Shown: positions 7,695-14,301 of the stretch, piece by piece
Layout of the letters: each line of letters opens with the position of its first letter
Numbering within the stretch: position 1 is the first letter of the stretch
NCBI GenBank assembly: GCA_900766895.1
Contig: CAAFXF010000107.1
Span: 1 to 14,921, forward strand
DNA: 14,921 nucleotides
Direction of reading: 5' to 3'
DNA from: Clostridia bacterium
GTDB taxonomy: Bacteria; Bacillota; Clostridia; Oscillospirales; Acutalibacteraceae
Notes under the pieces: generated by a model
Database searches by the model: none
Told to the model about the DNA's origin: nothing
The model's input: only the letters and a program-made list of their open reading frames with translations
Program-made: the position numbers and the translations under genes

Positions 7695-8177
7695 ATGCGT
7701 ATAGGTCACGGATATGATGTACATAGGCTTGTCGAGGGCAGGAGGCTGATTGTAGGCGGTGTTGATATTCCTCACAGTATGGGACTCCTCGGTCACAGTG
7801 ATGCCGATGTTTTGCTCCACGCGATTGCCGATGCAATTCTCGGTGCGGCTGCACTTGGAGATATAGGCGGTATGTTTCCCGATACAGATGAAAAATGGAA
7901 GGACGCCGACTCATTAGAGCTTCTTAAAGCGGTCGTAAATAGGATAAACCAAGAGGGCTACACTATTGGGAATGTTGATTCCACCATAATAGCCCAACAA
8001 CCTAAAATGAAGCCTTATATTTCTCAAATGAGAAATAATATAGCCAATGCCTGCGGTGTTGATGTGTCGCAGATAAGCGTTAAAGCAACCACAGAGGAGG
8101 GTCTTGGCTTTTCCGGTAGACAGGAGGGCATCAGCGCCCACGCAGTTTGTTTGCTTTTTAAAAAGCATGGTGATTAA
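7695..8177 (+). CDS. ispF: 2-C-methyl-D-erythritol 2,4-cyclodiphosphate synthase IspF
   Basis: 160 residues, the normal length. It cyclises CDP-methylerythritol 2-phosphate, releasing CMP, in the fifth step of the MEP pathway. The zinc ligands D8, H10 (GYDVHRL) and H42 (LLHAIADA) are all present, as are GHSDADVLLHAIADAILGA, GDIGGMFPDTD and the C-terminal KATTEEGLGFSGRQEGISAHA. Start ATG 7695 has GAGAGG (7681-7686) 8 bases upstream. IspD and IspF adjacent as separate genes is usual in Firmicutes. The trimeric enzyme works in the cytoplasm. Confidence 0.96.
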   Translation: MRIGHGYDVHRLVEGRRLIVGGVDIPHSMGLLGHSDADVLLHAIADAILGAAALGDIGGMFPDTDEKWKDADSLELLKAVVNRINQEGYTIGNVDSTIIAQQPKMKPYISQMRNNIANACGVDVSQISVKATTEEGLGFSGRQEGISAHAVCLLFKKHGD

Positions 8178-8203
8178 TATTTTTGAATATTAAGGAGAAT
8201 GTT

Positions 8204-8671
8204 ATGGAAGAATTCAATACGATGAAGGAAATTCTTGATAAGTACGGAAAATATACAGGCTTAACAAAGGGCGTTTCCATGCAACCTATGATTCATCAGG
8301 GTAAGGATAATATTATTGTAGTTAAGACAAATGAAAGATTAAAAAAATATGATGTGCCTGTCTATATAAACAGTAAAGGTCAATATGTAATGCACAGAAT
8401 TGTCGAGGTTCACGATGACCATTACATAATTATGGGTGATAATTGCAATTATAAGGAATGCGTTACTGACGATAAGATTTGCGGTAAGCTTGTAGGCTAC
8501 TATCATTTTGGGAAAAAGTATATTGATGTAGAAAAAAATATAGGATATAAGCTTTATTCAAGAATTTGGGTTGCTTTAATACCTATAAGACCGTTTACTA
8601 TATTTCTGAACAGATGTCTTAATTTTATAGACAAACGAACATTTAAGAGGTATACAAGTGGAACAGAATAA
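8204..8671 (+). CDS. S24/S26-type signal-peptidase-like protein (Ser-His type)
   Basis: 155 residues from ATG 8204, chosen because AAGGAG (8192-8197) is 6 bases upstream; an in-frame TTG at 8183 has no such site. Visible motifs are KGVSMQPMI with the presumed nucleophile S25, YVMHRIVEV with H64 where bacterial signal peptidase I has lysine, and HYIIMGDNCN with D79. This is the SipW/eukaryotic SEC11 layout, a Ser-His-Asp type. There is no clear N-terminal membrane anchor; one moderately hydrophobic stretch near the C-terminus (WVALIPIRPFTIFL) may associate with the membrane. It overlaps the ABC exporter gene by 14 bases, which suggests the pair processes and exports a peptide, but no precursor gene is visible. 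Two 60-base stretches I counted (8281-8340, 8521-8580) have only 18 and 14 G+C, against 34 in 7801-7860 of ispF, hinting at a different origin. Confidence 0.75.
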   Translation: MEEFNTMKEILDKYGKYTGLTKGVSMQPMIHQGKDNIIVVKTNERLKKYDVPVYINSKGQYVMHRIVEVHDDHYIIMGDNCNYKECVTDDKICGKLVGYYHFGKKYIDVEKNIGYKLYSRIWVALIPIRPFTIFLNRCLNFIDKRTFKRYTSGTE

Positions 8672-10349
8672 AAGAATATCAAAATCGGATTTACCTACAT
8701 TAAAGTGGTTGTGGAATATATTTCATAAGGAGCGTTGGCACGTATTTGTTATTACAATTACCTGTTCTATTAATGCTGTATTAACCATAGCATTTGCCGA
8801 TTGTTCAAAAAAGATAATCAATGCGGCAACCGAAGAACACTCGTTAGAAAGAGTTGTTCAGTGTGCGATTAATTTCCTTATTTTGATTATGGCCCAGCTG
8901 ATCCTTACGCTTATTACAAGAAGCTTTAATGAAAGATGTAAGGCAAGAATTGAGGTAACGCTTCGTAAGCATATTCTTGACACGATAATAAAGAAGGATT
9001 ATCAGGAAGTAACGAAATATCATACAGGTGAAATTCAAAATCGTATGACAAGCGATGTCGAAACTATTTCATATGGCTTCACCTCGCTTCTTCCAAATTT
9101 GATGTATTTTGTGCTAAAGCTTTTGTGCGCCTTTATATATCTTGTTGTGATAGACAAGCTTTTTACAGTAGTATTTCTTGCAGCGGGCTTGATTATATTT
9201 TTATGTAGCTTTGTCTTTAGAGGAATAATAAAAAAGCTTCATAAAAAGGTTCAGGAATCCGAGGGAAGAGTTCGCTCGTATATTCAGGAAATATTGACTT
9301 CTTTGCTTGTAGTAAAGTCATTTGATGTTGAAGATAAGGTAACACAGCAGGCCGATGTCCTTATGGAAAACAATTATAAAATAAAGATGAAAAGGCGTGT
9401 TTTTGGTATTCTTTCAAATGCGGGAATATCAACAACATTTAATCTCGGTTATGTTTTTGCTCTTGCGTACGGTGCATATAGGCTTGTTAACGGAATTGAT
9501 TACGGTACGGTAGTATCAATGCTTCAGCTTGTAAATCAGATCCAACAGCCGTTTGCTTCTCTTTCAAATATGCTTCCAAATTATTTCAGCTTGCTTGCAT
9601 CAGCTGAAAGAATTATTGAGCTTGATAAAATCAATGATGAATTTGAGTATAATAATTCCGACATTAATGCAATAGATACATATGATAAGCTAAAATCAAT
9701 TAATTTTGAAAATATTACATTTGGCTACGACAGAGATGTTATTCTTGATAACACATCGCTTAGGATTGATAAGGGCGATTTTGTGGCAATTATGGGTATA
9801 TCGGGTATAGGCAAATCCACCTTGTTAAAGCTATTGCTTGGTGTATTCCGTATTGATTCGGGCGATATTACTCTTGATGTCGGTGATGAAACAATCCCTG
9901 TTGACTGCCATACAAGAAAGATGTTTTCCTATGTCCCGCAGGGCAATTTCCTGTTATCCGGCTCAATAAGGGATAACCTTACATTTATCAATTCCGATGT
10001 AACCGACGAGGAAATCAAGGAGGCTGTAAGGATTTCCTGCGCAGATCAATTTGTTTATGATTTGCCGCAACAGCTCGACACAGTGATAGGTGAGCACGGA
10101 ATAGGACTGTCGGAGGGACAGCTTCAGCGTCTTGCTATTGCCCGTTCAATTATTTCTAAATCTCCGGTTATGCTTCTTGACGAGGCAACATCGGCTCTTG
10201 ATGAGGCAACAGAGCTTAGATTTTTGAAAAATCTTAAGGAAATGCAGGATAAAACCTGTATAATCGTTTCTCATAAAACCGCTGCACTTGAGATTTGTAA
10301 TAAACACATTAAGATTATTGACAGCAAAATTGTTTTGGAGGAAAAGTAA
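8658..10349 (+). CDS. ABC exporter, fused permease and ATP-binding domains
   Basis: 563 residues, a standard half-transporter that would act as a homodimer. About six membrane segments fall in residues 25-300 (for example WHVFVITITCSINAVLTIAF, INFLILIMAQLILTLITRSF, YFVLKLLCAFIYLVVI, LFTVVFLAAGLIIFLCSFVF). The ATPase domain is complete: Walker A GISGIGKST (380-388, K386), Q-loop YVPQGNFLLSGSIRDNL, signature LSEGQ (484-488, a common variant of LSGGQ), Walker B VMLLDEATSALDE (D508, E509) and switch H539. There is no N-terminal C39 peptidase domain, so any leader cleavage would fall to another protein, possibly the S26-like neighbour. Starts with GTG 8658, AGAGG 7 bases upstream. The substrate is unknown; lipid, drug or peptide export are all possible. 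Confidence 0.9.
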   Translation: MEQNKRISKSDLPTLKWLWNIFHKERWHVFVITITCSINAVLTIAFADCSKKIINAATEEHSLERVVQCAINFLILIMAQLILTLITRSFNERCKARIEVTLRKHILDTIIKKDYQEVTKYHTGEIQNRMTSDVETISYGFTSLLPNLMYFVLKLLCAFIYLVVIDKLFTVVFLAAGLIIFLCSFVFRGIIKKLHKKVQESEGRVRSYIQEILTSLLVVKSFDVEDKVTQQADVLMENNYKIKMKRRVFGILSNAGISTTFNLGYVFALAYGAYRLVNGIDYGTVVSMLQLVNQIQQPFASLSNMLPNYFSLLASAERIIELDKINDEFEYNNSDINAIDTYDKLKSINFENITFGYDRDVILDNTSLRIDKGDFVAIMGISGIGKSTLLKLLLGVFRIDSGDITLDVGDETIPVDCHTRKMFSYVPQGNFLLSGSIRDNLTFINSDVTDEEIKEAVRISCADQFVYDLPQQLDTVIGEHGIGLSEGQLQRLAIARSIISKSPVMLLDEATSALDEATELRFLKNLKEMQDKTCIIVSHKTAALEICNKHIKIIDSKIVLEEK

Positions 10350-12043
10350 TGCTGATGACAAAATGGGGCGAGGATTTATGCAAGAATAATCCTTTGTCGG
10401 AGTATCCAAGACCTCAGTTTGAGCGTAAAAGCTTTCTAAACCTAAACGGTACTTGGCAGTGTGATTTTTGCGAGTCTGAGGAAATTCCTGAAAGCTTTTC
10501 TTATGATATAGTGGTTCCTTTTTCTCCCGAAGCACCTCTTTCGGGCGTTAACAGAACACTTAAGGAAAATGAGTATTTAATCTATCAAAAACATTTCGAT
10601 TTGCCGGATGCCTTTAACAAAGGAAGAGTTTTTATCAATTTCGGTGCTGTTGACCAAATTGCCAAGGTTTATCTCAATGGTAATTTTGTCGGCATTCACC
10701 ACGGTGGCTATACTCCGTTTTCATTTGAAATTTCCGATTATATCCGCCAACACAATGTACTTAATGTCGTTGTCAGAGATTTGACGGAGAAAAACGAATA
10801 CTTAAGAGGAAAACAGAAAACAAATCGCGGAGGTATTTGGTATACTGCCCAAAGCGGAATTTGGCAAACCGTTTGGCTTGAAAGCACTCCCGATGAGTAC
10901 ATAAAGAGTATACGCATTACTCCGGATATAGATAATGAAAGAGTAGTGTTTGAGGCAGAGAATAACATAACCGTTCAAAAGCTTATATATGACGGTGATG
11001 ACCTGATTTCAGATACAACCGATAATACTGTAATTATTGATAATCCAAAGCTTTGGTCACCCGAAAGTCCGTTTTTGTATAAGGTTGTATTTAAGTATAA
11101 AAAAGATACTGTATACTCATATTTCGGTATGCGAAAGTTTTCGGTCGGTACTGATGATAACGGTATTCCTCGACTTATGCTTAACAATAAGCCTTACTTT
11201 ATGAACGGTCTGCTTGATCAGGGCTATTATCCTGACGGTTACCTTACTCCGCCGTCAAATGAGGCTATGGAGTTTGATGTAAGCTCTGTTAAGAAATTAG
11301 GCTTTAATATGCTGCGAAAGCATATTAAAATTGAGCCGATGCTTTGGTACCATTACTGTGATGTTAACGGAATTATTGTATGGCAGGATATGATTAACGG
11401 TGGCGGAAATTACGGCTTGGAGGTAAGCGCAATTCCTTTTGTGGGAATTAATCTTGATGATAGTAATTACAAAACCTTTAAGCGTACAAATGATTTCGCA
11501 CGAAAGCTTTATTATTCAGAGCTAAAGGAAATGATTAATGCTCTTTATAACTGTCCCTGTATTGCTGTTTGGGTGCCATTTAATGAGGGATGGGGACAGT
11601 TTGACAGTAATTATGCCTATATGCTTATAAAATCTATGGACTGCACAAGAATCGTAGATTCCGCATCGGGTTGGCACGAAAGAGGCGATACCGATATAAT
11701 CTCAAAGCATATTTACTTCACCCCTATTAAAGTCCGCTCGGGTGACAAGCCTTGGTGTTTGACAGAGTTTGGCGGTTTGAGCACAAGAGTTAAGGGACAT
11801 ACCTTTAACGACAAGATGTTCGGCTACAAGATTTTCAAATCGAAAGAAAGCTTAACAAAGGCATTTGCAGGCTTGTACGAGAAAACAATTATTCCGCAGA
11901 TAAAGGATGGCTTGTCTGCAACTGTTTATACTCAGGTAACGGATGTTGAGGATGAGCTTAACGGTCTGTTTACCTATGACAGAAAGGTACAAAAAATTGA
12001 TACCGAGGTTATAAAAAGCATAAATGAAAGGATTAAAATATAA
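10349..12043 (+). CDS. Glycoside hydrolase family 2 protein
   Basis: 564 residues with the GH2 order. An N-terminal jelly-roll sugar-binding domain (about 15-180) includes LNGTWQCDF, VPFSPEAPLSGV, VYLNGNFVGIHHGGYTPFSF and GGIWYTAQSGIWQTVWLE. A short immunoglobulin-like domain (about 185-275) and a TIM barrel (about 276-560) follow. Predicted acid/base is E413 in VPFNEGWGQFD and nucleophile E473 in CLTEFGGLS, so it looks catalytically intact. The sequence SVKKLGFNMLRKHIKIEP is the typical barrel entry. It is much shorter than LacZ-type beta-galactosidases. No signal peptide is seen, so it should act in the cytoplasm on an imported sugar; the specificity (galactoside, glucuronide, mannoside) cannot be read. 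ATG 10349 overlaps the ABC stop by one base, with GGAGG 7 bases upstream. No sugar transporter or regulator is nearby. Confidence 0.88.
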   Translation: MLMTKWGEDLCKNNPLSEYPRPQFERKSFLNLNGTWQCDFCESEEIPESFSYDIVVPFSPEAPLSGVNRTLKENEYLIYQKHFDLPDAFNKGRVFINFGAVDQIAKVYLNGNFVGIHHGGYTPFSFEISDYIRQHNVLNVVVRDLTEKNEYLRGKQKTNRGGIWYTAQSGIWQTVWLESTPDEYIKSIRITPDIDNERVVFEAENNITVQKLIYDGDDLISDTTDNTVIIDNPKLWSPESPFLYKVVFKYKKDTVYSYFGMRKFSVGTDDNGIPRLMLNNKPYFMNGLLDQGYYPDGYLTPPSNEAMEFDVSSVKKLGFNMLRKHIKIEPMLWYHYCDVNGIIVWQDMINGGGNYGLEVSAIPFVGINLDDSNYKTFKRTNDFARKLYYSELKEMINALYNCPCIAVWVPFNEGWGQFDSNYAYMLIKSMDCTRIVDSASGWHERGDTDIISKHIYFTPIKVRSGDKPWCLTEFGGLSTRVKGHTFNDKMFGYKIFKSKESLTKAFAGLYEKTIIPQIKDGLSATVYTQVTDVEDELNGLFTYDRKVQKIDTEVIKSINERIKI

Positions 12044-12600
12044 TGAAAGCAATTATTAAAACAAACAAAGGCGATATGACATTTGAACTCAATCCGACAG
12101 CTGCTCCTAAAACAGTTGAGAATTTTACAACTCATGCCAAAAACGGATATTATGACGGCCTTATTTTTCACAGAGTAATTAAGGACTTTATGATTCAGGG
12201 CGGCGACCCAACCGGAACAGGTATGGGCGGTGAGTCAATTTGGGGAAAGAGCTTTGAGGACGAATTTTCACTTGACGCGCGTAATTACTACGGCGCATTA
12301 TCCATGGCTAATGCCGGTCCTAATACTAACGGCTCACAGTTCTTTATCGTTCAGGCAAAGGAGGTTCCTGCCTCAATGCTTGCACAAATGGAGGGCTTAA
12401 AGGACAACGGCTTTCCACAGGAGGTTATTGATACCTACAGGGAAAAGGGTGGCACTCCTTGGCTTGATTTCCACCATACAGTGTTTGGTATGATTATTGA
12501 CGGAACAGACGTTCTTGAGGATATTGCTTCTACAAAAACCGGTATGAATGACAAGCCTGTTTTTGATGTTGTGATTGACACTATTGAAATTATTGAATAA
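12043..12600 (+). CDS. Cyclophilin-type peptidyl-prolyl cis-trans isomerase
   Basis: 185 residues, cytoplasmic (no signal peptide). It catalyses proline isomerisation during folding. Active-site residues align with human cyclophilin A: R44, F49 and Q52 in FHRVIKDFMIQGGD, F101 in GSQFFIV, W140 in PWLDFHH and H145 in HTVFG. Between QFFIV and the WLD motif lies a roughly 30-residue helical insertion (about 107-138, with PASMLAQMEGL) that minimal bacterial cyclophilins lack but which I recall in some Firmicutes homologues. Starts one base inside the GH2 stop (TAATG), so it is probably translationally coupled. It is the last gene of the long run. No hairpin terminator follows, so read-through into spoIIGA is possible. 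Confidence 0.93.
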   Translation: MKAIIKTNKGDMTFELNPTAAPKTVENFTTHAKNGYYDGLIFHRVIKDFMIQGGDPTGTGMGGESIWGKSFEDEFSLDARNYYGALSMANAGPNTNGSQFFIVQAKEVPASMLAQMEGLKDNGFPQEVIDTYREKGGTPWLDFHHTVFGMIIDGTDVLEDIASTKTGMNDKPVFDVVIDTIEIIE

Positions 12601-12624
12601 GATACCGTTACACTAATATATTTT

Positions 12625-12657
12625 TTGACAAATTATACTCCCTTTATGTTCTATAAT
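12625..12657 (+). promoter_or_regulatory. Spo0A-type promoter of spoIIGA-sigE
   Basis: A perfect -35 TTGACA (12625-12630) and a perfect -10 TATAAT (12652-12657) are separated by 21 bases instead of 17. The Bacillus spoIIG promoter is known for a similar long spacer (22) and needs Spo0A-P with sigma-A. The sequence TTTGACAAA (12624-12632) reads on the opposite strand as TTTGTCAAA, a full match to the 0A-box consensus TTTGTCRAA, overlapping the -35. A weaker TGTCAA core lies at 12575-12580 (minus), inside the cyclophilin gene. Transcription would begin near 12664. No -10 at normal distance from TTGACA is present. Confidence 0.75.
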
Positions 12658-12681
12658 CAGAATGTAAAGGGGGTTATTTTT

Positions 12682-13479
12682 ATTGTTGTTTATGTTGATA
12701 TTCTGATTATAGTTAATTTTTTTGTAAATCTGCTTTTGTTGCAAATAACCTGCCTCATTTCAAAGCGAAGCCCTAAGCTGTATAGGATTATCATTTCCTC
12801 GTGTATAGGCTCGCTGTATTCTCTCGTTATATTTGCAGACAATCTTAATGCCGTTTTGTGCGAGCTGTCAAAGCTGTTAGCCTCTGCCGTTATGGTGCTT
12901 ATTGCCTTTGGCTTCAGGCGAGTGCTAGTGTTTGTTAAGCAGCTTTTGATTTTCTATTTCAGCAGTGTAATTCTTCTCGGCGTTGTTATGCTTGTATGCT
13001 TTATTTTTAAGCTTAGATTTGTAGCAGTAAACAACTCGGTGATGTATTTTGATGTTTCATCTGCAACGCTGATAACCTGTGGGGTGCTGGCATACATAGT
13101 ATCATCAATTATTATACGGTTATATAATCGGTCACTGTCCAAAAATGAACTGTATATTCTTAAGATTGAAAACGGCGAATGTAATGTAACATTATCCGCA
13201 TTTTTGGATACCGGTAATAGATTGAGGGAGCCTTTTTCAAACAGTCCGGTTATAATTGTAAATTCTTCAAAAATTTCGGCAGGGGATAAGCAGATTAGAA
13301 TTGTACCTGTAACCACAGTGGCCGGTACATCTTTTTTGCAGGCATTTAAGCCCGATAAAATCATATTAAAATTTAATTCACGAGAGGAAATTATTGAAAA
13401 TGCCTATATAGCATTAAGTGATGATTTGAACGATAAATCGTATAATGCAATATTAAATTACGATATTTTATCAATTTGA
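12682..13479 (+). CDS. spoIIGA: Sporulation sigma-E factor processing peptidase SpoIIGA
   Basis: About 265 residues. The membrane-embedded N-terminal half has roughly five hydrophobic segments. The C-terminal half is an aspartic protease domain with SAFLDTGNRLREP (catalytic D176) and NSPVIIV. SpoIIGA sits in the septal membrane and cleaves the pro-sequence of sigma-E in the mother cell when signalled from the forespore (SpoIIR). Start: the frame is open back to TTG 12625, but that is inside the promoter, and ATG 12646 lies before the -10. AAAGGGGG (12666-12673) is an excellent ribosome binding site, and the only codon at the right distance in frame is ATT 12682 (8-base gap). It gives the family-like opening M-V-V-Y-V-D. 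So an AUU start is proposed; read-through transcripts could use ATG 12646. The next gene, sigE, follows after 9 bases. Confidence 0.85.
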   Translation: MVVYVDILIIVNFFVNLLLLQITCLISKRSPKLYRIIISSCIGSLYSLVIFADNLNAVLCELSKLLASAVMVLIAFGFRRVLVFVKQLLIFYFSSVILLGVVMLVCFIFKLRFVAVNNSVMYFDVSSATLITCGVLAYIVSSIIIRLYNRSLSKNELYILKIENGECNVTLSAFLDTGNRLREPFSNSPVIIVNSSKISAGDKQIRIVPVTTVAGTSFLQAFKPDKIILKFNSREEIIENAYIALSDDLNDKSYNAILNYDILSI

Positions 13480-13488
13480 GGTGTACCT

Positions 13489-14196
13489 ATGAAAAATATT
13501 ATACTGAAATTATTAGAAAAGCTTTTTGCAAAAAACAGCTGTCATTATATCAACGGTCCCGATACCTTACCGCCTCCGCTTAGTAAGGAAAGAGAACAGG
13601 AAATAATGCTTGAAATTGCCTGCGGAAACGAAAGCAATAAGGATTTGCTCGTTGTGCATAATCTGCGTCTTGTAGTGTATATAGCTAAAAAATATGAATG
13701 TCCTACTGCTACGACAGAGGATTTGGTATCAATCGGTACAATAGGCTTGATGAAAGCCGTAAACACCTTTGATTATACTAAAAATATTAAGCTTGCAACC
13801 TATGCTTCAAGATGTATAGAAAACGAAATTCTGATGTATTTAAGAAAGGCGGGCAATTCAAAAATAGAACTTTCGTTTGATGAACCGCTTAGTACGGATT
13901 GGGACGGAAACGAAATGACGCTTCGTGATGTGCTTGGCACAGAGCCTGATGAAATATGCCAAAATATAGAATACGAGGATGAAAAGAAGCTACTGCGAAA
14001 AATCGTGGCAGAGCTTCCCGAAAAAGAGCAAAATATTATGTTCAATCGCTTTGGCTTAAACGGACATAAGCCGTTAACTCAAAAACAGCTTGCCGATAAG
14101 CTTTCAATATCTCAATCATACATTTCAAGGCTTGAAAAAAAGATAATAGCAAGTATTAAAAAGGAATTTGATAAGGTACAAAAAATAACCAAGTGA
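13489..14196 (+). CDS. sigE: Sporulation RNA polymerase sigma-E factor, with pro-sequence
   Basis: 235 residues. Sigma-E directs early mother-cell gene expression. Regions are clear: 2.1 (HNLRLVVYIAKKY), 2.2-2.3 (DLVSIGTIGLMKAVNTFD), 2.4 (ATYASRCIENEILMYLRK), the SFDEPLSTDWDGNE linker typical of sigma-E/K, and 4.1-4.2 (LPEKEQNIMFNRFGL, LTQKQLADKLSISQSYIS). The N-terminal basic amphipathic stretch MKNIILKLLEKLFAK is the inhibitory pro-sequence. The likely SpoIIGA cut is near HYING (residues 19-23), aligned with the YYIGG site before LPPPLS in Bacillus sigma-E, so the pro-sequence is about 20 residues rather than 27. TGAGGTG overlapping the spoIIGA stop is the ribosome binding site. The sigG gene often found next is absent; a glycosyltransferase follows instead. 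Confidence 0.95.
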   Translation: MKNIILKLLEKLFAKNSCHYINGPDTLPPPLSKEREQEIMLEIACGNESNKDLLVVHNLRLVVYIAKKYECPTATTEDLVSIGTIGLMKAVNTFDYTKNIKLATYASRCIENEILMYLRKAGNSKIELSFDEPLSTDWDGNEMTLRDVLGTEPDEICQNIEYEDEKKLLRKIVAELPEKEQNIMFNRFGLNGHKPLTQKQLADKLSISQSYISRLEKKIIASIKKEFDKVQKITK

Positions 14197-14205
14197 TATA
14201 TCTCC

Positions 14206-14234
14206 TTGACTTTTAATTTTTACCGTGATAAAAT
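14206..14234 (+). promoter_or_regulatory. Promoter of the glycosyltransferase gene
   Basis: TTGACT (14206-14211), 17 bases, then TAAAAT (14229-14234): a near-consensus vegetative promoter just after the sigE stop. Transcription is expected near 14241, leaving a leader of about 60 bases before TTG 14302. No terminator separates it from sigE, so the gene may also be read from the spoIIG promoter. Confidence 0.65.
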
Positions 14235-14301
14235 TTACAAAGGAAATGAAATAAAATTGGGTATTTATATGCATTTAGCATAAAATTAGAGGATTTTTGG
14301 C

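Noticed and set aside
8174..8193. TTAATATT-TTTG-AATATTAA inverted repeat after ispF
   Set aside because: The 8-bp stem is entirely A-T and overlaps the next ribosome binding site, so it is too weak for a terminator and is probably chance in AT-rich DNA.
12625..12681. N-terminal extension of SpoIIGA from TTG 12625 or ATG 12646
   Set aside because: These codons fall in the -35 and spacer of the promoter, lack ribosome binding sites, and would add residues the family does not have before its first membrane segment.
12954..13364. 136-codon minus-strand frame inside spoIIGA
   Set aside because: Antisense shadow of the protease domain, which carries the DTGN motif on the plus strand.
14268..14282. 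Tiny hairpin and four-codon ATG frame in the glycosyltransferase leader
   Set aside because: Five-bp A-T-rich stem and no ribosome binding site; no support for a leader peptide or riboswitch.
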